Source: Podarcis raffonei (Eukaryota > Chordata > Lepidosauria > Squamata > Lacertidae). From it: a stretch of 64,000 bases of DNA. The position numbers were made by a program, and so were the translations under genes. Position 1 is the stretch's first letter; each line of letters opens with the position of its first letter. Below, one piece after another: positions 27,701 to 37,215 of the stretch. Location of the stretch: the NCBI RefSeq assembly GCF_027172205.1, contig NC_070614.1:39376001-39440000 (forward strand). The letters run 5' to 3'. A model generated the notes under the pieces. The model worked only from the letters and a program-made list of their open reading frames with translations. It was not told where the DNA came from and did not search any database.

Positions 27701-30700
27701 ACATGAAGATTTCCACTGGCATCCGGCTGGCCACTGTAAGAACAGAATGCTGGACGAAACGGGCAACTGGCCTGATCCACCAGGCACTTCTTATGTTCTG
27801 ACGCCTCTGGAGAATCTCAAAGTGCTGAATCTCAAAGGAACGCCCCACCGGATCAGGCCAAAGGCCTATCTGGTCCAGGATCCTGTTCTCACAGCGGCTG
27901 ACCACATGCCCCTGCGAAGCCCCCAAGCCAGACCTGGGCACAAGAGCACTTTCCTGCTCATGATCCTAGCTATTGCTATTCAGAGACGTATTGTCTGTGA
28001 TGATGGAGGTTAATGGAACCATCACTGCTAACAGCTGTAGGCCCAAACACATGTGCCCCACATCTAATGGCCCTCTGATTTTGCCCTCGCTATGGGCCCC
28101 CACTGTGGAGAGGAGAAGCTCACATGTCCTTACCTGCTGTAGCTCTTCCCCTGGGTACAGAGGGAAAGGGTCCTGAGCCAGTCTGATCTCTAGGTCGGCA
28201 TGCCTCAGCCGCACCTGCCCCCCGACATTGAGCTCAACGGCACCACCTGCTCCTCGGACCACTGGATTGAGGATGACGCAGTAATAGCGAGGGGGGACCA
28301 TCACCATCTTCACTGGGGCAAACACGATCCTGGAGTGGGAAGCAGGTTTGGAGGGAAGAATTAAAAGGCTCAGCTAGGGACTTCCGGGTTAGCGCCAGCG
28401 GCTAATGGCGGATTCCCTCCGAGCTCCGGAGGGAATCGGCTCCACAGGATCAGGGTCTTACCGCTGCGGCGACACAGGGACCCCTAAAAATCACAGGCGG
28501 TGAAGCCTCTGAACCTGGTGACTCGGCGGGCACCATTTGCGGCCCCCCGACCTGCGAAGGAGCCTTTTTAAAGGCTTCGGAACGGGGGACGGGGTGAGCG
28601 GCGCGGTGCTGAGAGTCGACTGCTTCTCCTGCGGAGTGAAGCCGCGTTGCCATGGCCGGAGAGCGCTGACTTCTTCTTGTGATTTGGACTTCAAGATAAC
28701 AACCCGTGAGTAGTATGGAAATTGGATTTTTAAAGAATTTTTTTTGTGTGTGAATTAGGCACGATCGGGGAAGGCGCAAACAGGAAGTCCGTCTCCCCGT
28801 CTTATAAATAATCTAAAGCAAGGACTAGCTAACTAAGGTCGAGAGAATTTCTTCTTCTTTATTGGGCAAAAGACATTAATTTCACGATTTGGCAGTATAA
28901 GTAATTTCACTGGAGGATAAGAGCTAATTTTGAGAGCTGAAGTGCCACCCCCCGGGAGTGATCCGCGAGAGAGCCTGTTGAAGGTATTGAAGAGTTTGAC
29001 AGCTGTCAAATTAGCTGTCAAGACGGAAAAAGAGAAGTTTGTTTCTGCTGCTTCTGCTGGCTATATTTGTTACAATTTGACTATGCTTTGTTGAAAACAA
29101 GGAAGAACTGATACAAACTAATTTGATTTTTGGATTTGAACTGGAAAGAATACCAAGTAACCAAAATCCCTCTAGAGAGGGTTTTGGGACATTACAAGAA
29201 TGGCTGAAGGAGGGAAAATTCAAGCTAAATTGGACAGAGTCTTTGTTCTCTTGGGAAAGCTACAAGGCCAAATTGATGTTTTGGCTACAAATGTTGCAAC
29301 TCTGGATTTAACAGTAAACAAATCCATTGAATTTGATAAGGAATTGACTCAGGAAGCCCATGCAGCTGGACAAGAAGAGAAACTTGAGAGTTTTGAGAGT
29401 GTGAAGAAAGAGATATATGTTGTTCCTGAGGAAAAGGAAGGAGGAGCTGTAACTTTGCAGATGATAAAGGAGAGCCAGAGGCCTGACATGATGGCTACAA
29501 AGGAAAATAAGAACTTGATGGTGAAAATTTGGTCTGAATTGGAGACTGAAGAATGGAGAGATCTCCTTATGTGGAGATCTGAAGACCCAAGGATTACAAA
29601 TTTGATTAAGGTGGAAGTTGGAGCTTTGGAGACATTTGGATTTGAAAGGAGTAAGAAACAAGATTCAGGCTCCACTTTTAAGTATGGAGGTCTGGCTGGA
29701 AGAAACATGGACCCTATTGGACTAGAGCTTCTTCGAGATTTGGTGCTTAATACCAAGGACTATCAAAAAAAACCGGCAGAGAGGAATTGAGAGAGAATTA
29801 AGAGCCTCGGATGTGAGGTCTCCAGGCTGATAGTAGATTGACTGATGGACGCTTGTTGGGGACTGGAACCGGGAAAGGGGGGGGTGGAGTTTGGGAATCC
29901 AAAGGGTGTATAATTATAATCTGTTTTGCTTTTACTTTGTTTTGTTATTTGTATGAGAATTGAGGAAATCGTGGAAGGGAATTTAGGCCGACTTTAGAAA
30001 AAGGTTTTAAGAATAAGCACTGATGTATAATCATTGATGTTTACAAGGCAAAATTGGTTTTTCAAAATGAACTAAATATAAAATATAAAATATAAAAAGG
30101 TTAAAAATTAGGGACAAGAACTTGTTGAACCAACAATTTGAATTGGAATACAAGAGGGGGAGGTGTGGGGAAGTCAGGGAAATATGTTATTGAAAATAAG
30201 GATTGTGAATTCTATGTGTTTTTAAACTTTTTTGTTTCTTCTTTTTTGTTTTTTTAATGTATTACAATGGAAAATTTTAATAAATATCTTTTTTTTTTAA
30301 AAAAAGGCTCAGCTAGGACTGTGGACTTGTGGGTTCTCTGCAGCTGGAAAGAGATCTTATATCTGAGCTTGCTGGCAGCTCAGGTTTAGCAAAGTGACCT
30401 CATTATACCCGGAGTCTTGCAAGGCCACTGAGGGGAAAGTTGTGGAGGTTTAAACCAAGTTTGAATACAGCAAGAAGGGAGCTGAGAAAGGCATTTTGGT
30501 TTTGGCTTGTGCGTTGTATACATCTCCACTTTTTCTCCCTGTTAAAACTTTAAAAAACAAAACCTCAAAGTTTCCCCCTTCTCACCCTCTTCAGACCCTC
30601 CCCATAGTTTTGTAAAGCACAACTTCTTTCCTCTCCGTGTCTCTCCTTTCTCACTCCATTGCCATGACCATTGTGCAACTGGATCCTCTCCACTTCCCTG

Positions 30701-31324
30701 ACTTCATGCAAATAACTTCCAAACCTACAACAGGGCTGTGCGGTGACAGACTAGTGCAAATACAGAAATGTGAATGTTCTTTGCACCTGAAGTAAGCTTT
30801 GGCCTAGGCAAGATTCCACAGTCATGCCTGTTGTAACATACCTAAGAACTTTATAGAGTTCGGTTTGCCCTTTCTGACATTGTTCTCTTTTAGCCATTTT
30901 AAAGTAATGATTCTGTTACTGTGGTCTCCCCTACGTATAAATGAAACCAATTTATCAAAAACAAAAAACCTAAAACCTTATGGTTAAGGGCGGGCGATGC
31001 CTCTCATAAACAACTATTAAAAAGTGAAGTGTATGTCTGTGGGAGAAAGAAAATGGTGAAGCAGGAAGAGGAGCATAACTACTGCAGGGAATTAATAACA
31101 CTTGCATCACTCACTGTTTGTGGCACTACTGGAGCCCTCCTGAGGAAAGGGGGCAAACAGAAACTACCCACCCACTGCCCTCCTTTTTTGAGGCTTGCTC
31201 ACCTCTCATTGTCTTGGCGGATATAGGTCTTGGGTCCCACTTCCACTCGTGTCACATTTGAGTTCTGGTCCAAGACATGGATGTAGTGGTATGGGGGGAT
31301 CCGGATTATCGATTCAGCTGCCAT
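12781..31324 (-). CDS. MVP: MVP, major vault protein, 16 coding exons
   Basis: Minus-strand exons, high to low: 31324-31203, 28329-28134, 27597-27474, 27094-26963, 26878-26784, 24445-24209, 23543-23418, 23091-22933, 21581-21343, 19746-19549, 18217-18082, 17810-17599, 16445-16329, 16212-16086, 14357-14169, 12903-12781. All are GT-AG with compatible phases and total 2532 nt, or 843 residues. Human MVP is 893; most of the difference is a shorter C-terminus. The start [20 protein letters not shown] matches the family. Vault repeats fill about residues 1-475 (e.g. [25 protein letters not shown] blocks), the shoulder domain about 476-600 (VTFDDFHK) and the cap helix about 600-800 ([18 protein letters not shown]). 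The cap ring follows ([28 protein letters not shown]). MVP forms the shell of vault ribonucleoprotein particles in the cytosol. The frame looks intact. Identification is certain. Confidence 0.98.
12925..13860 (-). mobile_element. CR1/L2-like LINE fragment with reverse-transcriptase remnant
   Basis: Read on the minus strand, 13860-13590 encodes a decayed reverse-transcriptase segment ([16 protein letters not shown], then [10 protein letters not shown]). The 3' region follows, ending in an (AAT)n tail at about 12925-12945. It lies in the last MVP intron. Confidence 0.7.
15775..15987. mobile_element. Inverted-repeat MITE, CAGTGGTACC family (CTTGG subtype)
   Basis: The ends are CAGTGGTACCTTGGTTC and GAACCAAGGTACCACTG, a perfect 17-bp inverted repeat. 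The interior is near-palindromic. Tc1/mariner-pogo affinity is inferred from the related TA-flanked copies. Confidence 0.8.
18961..19099 (-). mobile_element. tRNA-Lys-like SINE
   Basis: On the minus strand the head reads GGGTTAGCTCAGTTGGTAAA then GTATGAGACTCTTAATCTCG, with anticodon region CTCTTAATC as in tRNA-Lys, and a B box GGTTCAAGCCC. The body ends ...gccttccaactccataattcta. It is not a functional tRNA gene because the acceptor stem cannot close. A tail fragment of the same family is at about 60690-60765. Confidence 0.75.
19220..19434 (-). mobile_element. Inverted-repeat MITE, CAGTGGTACC family (TA-flanked)
   Basis: The ends are CAGTGGTACCTC and GGTACCACTG, flanked by TA on both sides. 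It is in the opposite orientation to the copies at 23846 and 33389. It lies in an MVP intron. Confidence 0.8.
20417..20441. repeat. (AAATT)n pentanucleotide repeat
   Basis: About four tandem AAATT units sit in the tail of a LINE-like 3' fragment (…AAGGAAAGGCGGGATATGA follows). Confidence 0.7.
21587..21711. repeat. Long (GA)n microsatellite serving as a polypyrimidine tract
   Basis: About 120 bp of mostly GA dinucleotides with ACAGAG interruptions begin only a few bases from the MVP exon at 21343-21581. On the MVP strand it is (CT)n leading into ctctctcacag, so it supplies the pyrimidine tract of that acceptor. Confidence 0.9.
23846..24070 (+). mobile_element. Inverted-repeat MITE, CAGTGGTACC family (TA-flanked)
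   Basis: The element starts CAGTGGTACCTCAGGTTAC and ends AACCTGAGGTACCACTG, flanked by TA. Internal text GGTTACAGACTCCGCTAACC is shared with the copy at 33389. It lies in an MVP intron about 140 bp from an exon. Confidence 0.85.
24518..25579. mobile_element. TIR element filled with tandem GC-rich palindromic units
   Basis: The ends CCGTATTTTTCG and CGAAAAATACGG are perfect 12-bp inverted repeats flanked by TA, so a TA target duplication is likely. Just inside are the motifs CATAGGACGCAC and GTGCGTCCTATGG. Between them (24650-25338) about six units recur at a 118-bp period (starts 24650, 24768, 24886, 25004, 25121, 25239), with partial units at each end. Each unit holds a palindrome built on GAAGCACGGGG/CCCCGTGCTTC around CCCTCCGGAGGG, and a second on GGGCGCGCAAG with CCCGCCGGG. 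A further palindrome at about 25436-25481 pairs GAGAGCGAGAGG with CCTCTCGCTCTC. Long stop-free frames on both strands are a result of composition; none looks like a protein. It lies in an MVP intron. Confidence 0.8.
25967..26219. mobile_element. hAT-like MITE with perfect 8-bp target duplication
   Basis: The ends are CAGGGGTCAGCAACCTTTTC and AGGTTGCCTACCCCTG in inverted orientation, flanked on both sides by AGCATGGG (25959-25966 and 26220-26227). It is 253 bp and non-coding, in an MVP intron. Confidence 0.9.
27192..27322. mobile_element. Small hAT-like palindromic MITE
   Basis: The ends are CAGCGTTTCCCCAAATTTGG and CCAAGTTTGGAAAGCCCTG, flanked by gtctagtt and gtctagtc (7 of 8 match). The interior is a near-perfect palindrome around GGACTACAAATCCCATCATC. 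Confidence 0.75.
27328..27445 (-). mobile_element. tRNA-like-headed SINE fragment
   Basis: The family text is reversed (gattgaacctggaacactctgcgtaccaagcatttgt). It lies in the MVP intron next to the small hAT-like MITE. Confidence 0.5.
27700..27970 (-). repeat. Interspersed repeat (GGATCAGGCCAAAGGCCTAT family)
   Basis: Two overlapping pieces carry GGATCAGGCCAAAGGCCTAT and CCAGGATCCTGTTCTCACAG text, known to me as common in reptile genomes. Class is uncertain (SINE- or LINE-derived). Confidence 0.45.
28379..30301 (+). mobile_element. L1-like retroelement with ORF1-like frame only (half-LINE type)
   Basis: This insertion of about 1.92 kb is flanked by a perfect 16-bp duplication, AAAAGGCTCAGCTAGG (28363-28378 and 30302-30317). 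It has a GC-rich 5' region, a single 196-codon frame (29200-29790), an AT-rich 3' region, an AATAAA at 30279-30284 and a T/A tail. The frame starts [20 protein letters not shown] and is rich in heptad-spaced Leu/Ile/Val over about the first 50 residues (coiled coil), as in L1 ORF1 proteins. I see no RNA-binding domain with confidence, and no ORF2 endonuclease or reverse transcriptase. It is antisense within MVP intron 1 (coding numbering). It resembles HAL1-type elements or an internally deleted L1. Confidence 0.7.
29200..29790 (+). CDS. ORF1-like coiled-coil protein of the L1-like element
   Basis: The frame is 196 codons, uninterrupted from ATG to TGA. The first third is predicted coiled coil ([20 protein letters not shown]). 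The middle is Glu/Lys-rich ([17 protein letters not shown]). The C-terminal third ([20 protein letters not shown]) is less typical. By analogy with L1 ORF1p it would be a nucleic-acid chaperone, but the usual RRM and C-terminal domain are not evident, and it is shorter than full-length ORF1p (about 340 residues in human). The flanking perfect target duplication suggests the copy is young. Confidence 0.6.
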   Translation: MAEGGKIQAKLDRVFVLLGKLQGQIDVLATNVATLDLTVNKSIEFDKELTQEAHAAGQEEKLESFESVKKEIYVVPEEKEGGAVTLQMIKESQRPDMMATKENKNLMVKIWSELETEEWRDLLMWRSEDPRITNLIKVEVGALETFGFERSKKQDSGSTFKYGGLAGRNMDPIGLELLRDLVLNTKDYQKKPAERN

Positions 31325-32008
31325 CTCGCCTCCTGAGAGCGGTTGTAAAGAGAGGGCAATCTGAATAGGATGAACCCGACAGAAATCTCCAGTTTAAAAC
31401 GCTGCCCTGGGCACACCCTCGACTTCTGAGTCACCTTCCCACAGGCTTACCCCCACGGGCAGGGCTTGGAGGAACTGTGCAACACCCTTTGTATCCACAT
31501 TGTGCTAAAACCAATGCCTTTCGCTGCACTTAATCCTTCAACAAACTGAGGGAACCCAGCCCTGCCCTATTTTGCAGAAACCAATATACAGCAACAACCA
31601 GAAGCCTGGATGGGGACACACCCACTTCCACGGAGCAGAATCAAAGTCTCCAGGCAATTACAGGGAAAGTGCTTAGCAATCAGGCACATAAAAAGACTAG
31701 GACAGGAAGTTACAGGACCTGAATGTTGTTGGAAATATAAATCTCAGGCTAGACTTCTCGAACAGCTTAGCTGCAGCACTTGGTATCTGGGGGGGGGGGG
31801 GAGGGAGAAAAAGCAAGACAAATTAAATTTCCAGATAATGGCAGACGGAAGGATTCAGGAACTCCGAATTCCTCAAGCTGCAGCCTTGGAAGGGATTATT
31901 GCTTTTGTAACTAACCTCCCGATTCTAGATGGATAGCATCCAGAGCACATCCCAAGCGAAGACGTCTACTAGCTAAAATGAAGCGGAATCTGCGAGAGGA
32001 GAAAACTT

Positions 32009-32123
32009 ACTGCAGAACAGAGCGCTTGTTTTCTGGAGAGTTTTGTAGCCAGGAATTCCCCCTGAAGCTTTCGGTTCCTGGTAGAGGAGGAGCAAAGTAG
32101 CGAGTGGGAGAGAACCTTTTAAA
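32009..32123 (-). promoter_or_regulatory. MVP: Probable MVP promoter and non-coding first exon
   Basis: The MVP start exon is preceded by an acceptor (ctctcag then gaggcgagATG), so a 5' UTR exon must exist upstream. On the minus strand, a stretch ending at 32011 is followed by the strong donor gtaagttttc. About 30 bp upstream of a plausible start near 32090 is a TATA-like TTTAAAAG (32123-32116). This position is inferred; a start in the CpG-rich segment at 36900-37210 is an alternative. Confidence 0.45.
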
Positions 32124-33242
32124 GGGAAAGCAGATTGCTAAATGGATGGTGCAATTTAATTTATGACCCTAACAGCATAGAAGGAATCATAAGGGCAGGG
32201 GCCACACCTTGAAAGACTGGGGAGAAGAGACATTGGTAGTTGTATCCCCTAATCATCATATTGGGAGTTCTTAGACACGACAAACTTATCAAACGGAACT
32301 GGGGCTGCTCAAAAAAGAAGTGTGGCCACACATCTCAGCCACTATTATGTTGCTGAAGCTGGTTCCTACTTCTCATATCCTAGTTCTAGATTTGCCTCAC
32401 CATGCTGAAGTAGCTTCCTAATTCCCAGTTCCTTATCTGATGAAAGTTCATAACACTAAAAAAGAAATATATGTCCCTGAACTGAATCACAAGGTAAGTA
32501 TACTGACCCCCCATTCCTCCATTTTCAGGGGACTCTTCCCTTTGGGACAAGCAATGATTTTCTATCATCTAAGGGTTGTAACCAATGTTAATCCTGCTCA
32601 GAGCAGACCCTAACTTAGATGCGATCATTTCAATGAGGCTACTCATTGAGTAGGACTAGCATTGGACTCAGCCCAAAATGACCATCTTTGCACAACACTC
32701 CTAAATATGTGATAACATGTGACAATAAAAAAGCAAGGAACTGAGAGCCAGCAACTCAGGATAACGTTTGGGACCACACAAAGCATGCACCTGCACAACT
32801 GGGAGACTGTCTTCTATGAAATGTTGAGGAATCTTCTGGGTGCAAGGAACAGCCAAGTGCATGTCTGCACATGGACAATAGCCCAAAAATGTAATAATAT
32901 ATGTCCCTTGCACCCCAAGTAAGCTTTGAGCTAGATGGAATTCAACACCATCTTACAGGAGACACTCCCCCAGAAGCACAACTTTGTGGTGCTTGGAGCT
33001 TATTCTGGGATGTGCACTCCTAGCTCCTTATTCCCCCCCTACATCTTTTGGCTATTATTCATACGTCAATATGCTCTTGACAGTGGCTTATTATCATGGG
33101 AAGCTTGGGAGCAGGCAGGATTCAATGCCGTATTGTAGAAAACAGCCTTCTGGATGTTTGGGAACTGGTAACCAACTTCAGCATCATGCCTACAATGGTT
33201 GTGGGCACTGCAGTGTCAGTCAAAGAAAGAGAGGGTGGGGAT

Positions 33243-34295
33243 CAGGGCCAGCCCATCCGTGAGGCAAGGTGAGGCAACCACTGTGTTGATCCAAAGGTGA
33301 TCTGTTCTGGAAGCTCTGCTAACGCCACCTTGGTAGTTGAGATAACCCCACAATTAATTGGTAGTTGTTGCAGCAATGAGCTCCTATACAGTGGTACCTC
33401 GGGTTACATACGCTTCAAGTTACATACACTTCAGGTTACATATGCTTCAGGTTACAGACTCCGCTAACCCAGAAATATTACATCAGGTTAAGAACTTTGC
33501 TTCAGGATGAGAACAGAAATTGTGCAGTGGCGGCGCAGCAGCAGGCCCCATTAACTAAAGTGGTGCTTCAGGTTAAGAACAATTTCAGGTTAAGAACAGA
33601 CCTCCAGAACGAATTAAGTTCTTAACCCGAGGTACCACTGTATATGCATTTGCTTTGTTATAGGCTAATGGGCTTGCTTTGATGTTATATGTGGGCTTAT
33701 GGTGCGGACCTCTGAGCCCAGAAAGGGGAAGTAGCTGTAAGATTTGGGTATTTGCCACCTATGCCTTCACCTAGTCAGGTGGAGTGATGGAAGTCCTGGC
33801 CAAAGTGACGAGTGCTACTTTGTGTGTAAGTAATGTATGCAGATTTGCTTGGGTGCGGACAAGCCATGTCCTCGCTGCGGTGTCTGTCCCATATCTGTAA
33901 AGGCTGGGAGATCTGGCAGGCTGATTTGCTGAAGTCTGCAACTTTCTTTTAATAAAGCACCAGAACAGTTCACTCTGGCATTTTTTAACCTCCTTCTTTG
34001 GTGCCCCTGCACCCAACCACTCTCACAAGCCCTCCTTTGGGTCTGCCACCTCAGGCAGCAGGATCCATGGGGCAGCAGATCCATCATCCAAGGAAAGCAC
34101 CACCCATGGTGGCAATGACGGCAGAGCCCCCTCATGCCCGCTCTACAGCAGCCTCTTGACAAACAGGGGGTGCTGTGGGTCTCCCTCCCACCCTTGTTCC
34201 CAATGTAGAACTTCACTACTTCCTTTTCCCATGGCAATGGGGAGGCACCATTTTGTGGTTCGCCTCAGGTGCCAAAATGTCTTGAGCCGGCCCTG
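33243..34295. mobile_element. hAT-like DNA element with CAGGGCC ends
   Basis: The left end CAGGGCCAGCCC and right end GAGCCGGCCCTG are inverted. GTGAGGCAAGGTGAGGC on the left mirrors a GGTTCGCCTCAGGTGCC on the right. Flanking duplications are not clear. It contains the MITE at 33389-33640. A related fragment is at about 61078-61345. No transposase is recognisable. Confidence 0.55.
33389..33640 (+). mobile_element. Inverted-repeat MITE, CAGTGGTACC family, nested in a larger element
   Basis: The ends are CAGTGGTACCTCGGGTTAC and AACCCGAGGTACCACTG, flanked by TA. It sits inside the larger CAGGGCC-ended element 33243-34295. Confidence 0.85.
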
Positions 34296-34491
34296 ATGAA
34301 GAATAACAGCTGAAGTTTGAGCAGTGGTGGGAAACACTTCACTTGTTGAAAGCCTGTCCTTTACATAGCTGTAAAGTCACAAGGGAATTCCCATGCGAGG
34401 GAAGTGGCCTACCAGATATGGTATCATATCCTTCCTACCAGATATTGTACAATCCCACTCGCATATAAAGATACTTGAGACTGACTTACTG

Positions 34492-34614
34492 TAAGGTTAC
34501 CAAATTTTTTTCAATGAATCCGGAGACACTTTTCAACTTCAATGGATTTTGTATGGGGACTGATTTGTAAATCCGGGGACTGTACCCGGGAAATGGGGAC
34601 GTCTGGTAACCTTA
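34492..34614. mobile_element. Small inverted-repeat DNA element (MITE)
   Basis: A 123-bp unit starts TAAGGTTACCA and ends TGGTAACCTTA, a perfect 11-bp terminal inverted repeat. No coding capacity. Confidence 0.6.
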
Positions 34615-34619
34615 ACTTA

Positions 34620-34967
34620 AAGGTAAAGATAAAGGGACCCCTGACCATTAGGTCCAGTCGTGACCGACTCTGGGGTTGCGGCACTCATCTCACTTTATTG
34701 GCCAAGGGAGCCGGCGTTTATCTTCTGGGTCATGTGGCCAGCATGACTAAGCCACTTCTGGCAAACCAGAGCAGCACACGGAAACGCCGTTTACCTTCCC
34801 GCCGGAGCGGTACCTATTTATCTACTTGCACTTTGACGTGCTTTCAAACTGCTAGGTTGGCAGGAGCAGGGACCGAGCAACGGGAGCTCACCCCTTCGCA
34901 GGGATTCGAACCACCGACCTGCTGATTGGCAAGTCCTAGGCTCTGTGGTTTAACCCACAGCGCCAAG
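34620..34967 (-). mobile_element. tRNA-derived squamate SINE (Sauria type), second copy
   Basis: This is the reverse complement of the 859-1210 repeat: it starts aggtaaagataaagggaccc and ends with the tRNA-like head (ggattcgaaccaccgacc, the complement of the B box). It directly abuts a small TIR element at 34492-34614. Confidence 0.85.
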
Positions 34968-35638
34968 GGATTTTCTACTTGACCTAGAAGCATTTTTATA
35001 TATCATGCTGGGATAGGTGGGTCTGATGAAAGCTTGTAAAAATTCTGAAATTCTGCCTGGTTATTTACTTCTCAAGTTACATAACTCCTTCAATAAACAA
35101 AGAGGCTAGCAACCCCAATTGCTAAAAGCTGGCAAATTACCAATGATTATTTTAGGGCAGGGCTCCCTTTTTAACAGTTGCATGAAAAGAGGGAATGCAG
35201 CAGGTGCTGCTTTTTCAATCACTTCAACAATGAGGGGAAGAATATAGGGCAGCAGTTAAAGGCACAGGAGCCCTAGCACAGTTAGCCACCTTACCCTACC
35301 CTACATCCAGCATAATCATGCAACTTCAGATATAAAAGTTTTTACCATTCACAGTGAATTGTAGCTGTTTTAGGGACCAAGGAATCTCTGCCTGAGATGT
35401 CATCCTACAATTCTTATGTTCCTTTGGGGCAAAGCACTAAATATAATTATTATTATGCCTAAAATAATTATAAACTGCTTTACATTTGTGTACTAGATGC
35501 ACACTTGGTATGCTGTATCAGACTACCTGGGAACATCTAGGAATACATATTTCTCTTTAAGTAGTCAAATAATTTACCCATGGGTATAAGCTCAAGCTTT
35601 GAATCCTTGCTTCAAATCTAGACAATTATTTCTTACAA

Positions 35639-35724
35639 CACAATCCTAACCATGTCTACTCAGAAGTAAATCCTAGTGAATTAATGGGATTTACTCTTAG
35701 ATAAACAGGATTAGGATTGCAGTC
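35639..35724. repeat. Short palindromic interspersed repeat (CAATCCTA…TAGGATTG family)
   Basis: The unit starts ACAATCCTAACCATGTCTAC and ends GGATTAGGATTGCAGT, with the central text AGAAGTAAATCCTAGTGAAT and AATGGGATTTACTC. The ends and the inner arms are each mutually complementary. Other copies in the window are near 2050-2136, 32575-32663, 37466-37625 (two), 42555-42650, 48862-48932, 55010-55090 and 63478-63558. Confidence 0.65.
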
Positions 35725-35754
35725 ATAGCCTCATCTCAATTTATCCATTTGTCA

Positions 35755-36320
35755 AAAATATTAGCCCAACTACCGCTGTCTATGCTCTGGTAACCACTAG
35801 ATTAGATTACTGCAATGAGCTATACGTGGGGTTGCCTCTGAAGATGGGTTTGGACGCTTCAACTGGTGCAGAATTCAGCATCCAGGTTGCTCACCAGGGC
35901 AAGACCGTTTGAGCATGACACTGATCCTGGCTTGACTGCACTAGCTGCAAATTAGTTTCTGGGCCTAATTCAAAGTCCTGATACTGGACCACAATACCCC
36001 AAAGACCACCTCTTCCCATATGCTCAGACCCAGACCCTGTGATCATCTTCCAAGGCCCTTCTTCGTGTGCCTCCTCCATGAGAGACCTGGAGGGTGACTG
36101 GCAATACAAGAACAGGCCTTCTTGTCTGTTTGCTCTCCCCAGGGAGGTCCGCCTGGTGCCTTCATTACATTTCTCTACAACCAGACCTTTGCTGTGTGTG
36201 GCAGGGAGCGGAGCATTGCTGGTTTTTGTTTTTATCTTATATTTTGTGGGGTTTTTTATCTTTTATTTTTGTTGTGAACCACCAGAGATTTTCAGATGGT
36301 GGGCAGTATACAAATGAAAA
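35755..36320 (+). mobile_element. CR1/L2-like LINE 3' fragment
   Basis: The plus-strand frame includes [19 protein letters not shown], the C-terminal reverse-transcriptase hallmark (…DYCN…) of CR1/L2 LINEs. The typical 3' text (CTTCTTCGTGTGCCTCCTCC … GGGAGGTCCGCCTGGTGCCT) follows. Confidence 0.7.
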
Positions 36321-36899
36321 AGAAAAGCCAACCTCACAACATCATTTTAACGATTACAGAAGCAATGTATGAGAAATTATTTCAGCACTTTTCTGGTTAT
36401 TGGATACACAAAACGGCTTGGGGGAGAAATTTATTGAAATTCTAGCTGATTCCTTTTTTCCTTACAGTGCTACCTCTCGCACACCTTCTTGTATGGGTTG
36501 TACTTTTCTTCAAGTCCACGAAGATCACATGAGGTCTACAAAATAATTATCAGTTAAATACTTTCTTTAGTTTAATTGAAGGTGGAAATTCCTGGTTATT
36601 TTTGATGCTTTATTTTCTTCCTTCTTACACATTAACAGTAAACGGGAAGGCATCAGTCGCAGGGATAGAAGACTGAATAATATATGCGTTTTTAAAAATT
36701 AAACCCAACGTGCTTCACACTTAATTCTTCATCAGGAACACTCTTGAGCAACTGCTTTCAATCCTGGCCTCTTCACATTTATTGCAAACATGAAACAATC
36801 CGGACTGAAATTCGCTCACAGGCAGCACTGCTGGCGCTCAGGCAGCGTAAAATGGAGATCACAACTCGTATGGGAAACGAGGGGAGGCGGCAAATCGCG

Positions 36900-37215
36900 A
36901 TGTGCTTTTACTACGCATGCGGCAAACGCATACTGCATTCTTCACGGCAGTCGGAAGACGCAGGCGTCCCGCTGCGCATGCGCTCTCCGTGGCTTTAGGA
37001 GCATGCGCATTGATTTATTTACACTATATAGCCGCGCGCGCGACACAACCAGCGAGCTGTACTGCGCACGAGCGTATTGTTTTCGCAGAGCCTCCGCATC
37101 CGTCTATGCACGGCTCACTGCTACGCCCCCGTTCCTTCTCAAAGCGCATGCGTATTTTCCTTCTTTTCAGACTACGGTACCGAACTGCTGCAAAACGCAT
37201 GCGCGTTGAGAAATA
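36900..37215. promoter_or_regulatory. Isolated CpG-rich segment with five NRF1-like palindromes
   Basis: GCATGC-centred NRF1-type sites occur at 36914-36922 (ACGCATGCG), 36973-36983 (TGCGCATGCGC), 37000-37009 (AGCATGCGCA), 37144-37153 (GCGCATGCGT) and 37195-37205 (ACGCATGCGCG). A TATATA lies at 37025-37030 beside a CGCGCGCGCG run. The best sites match the NRF1 consensus YGCGCAYGCGCR. NRF1 drives many CpG-island promoters. The segment sits 2.3 kb from the MAZ promoter and about 5 kb upstream of the likely MVP promoter, with no coding exon nearby on either strand. It may be an unannotated (long non-coding or bidirectional) promoter, or a distal MVP promoter. Confidence 0.6.
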
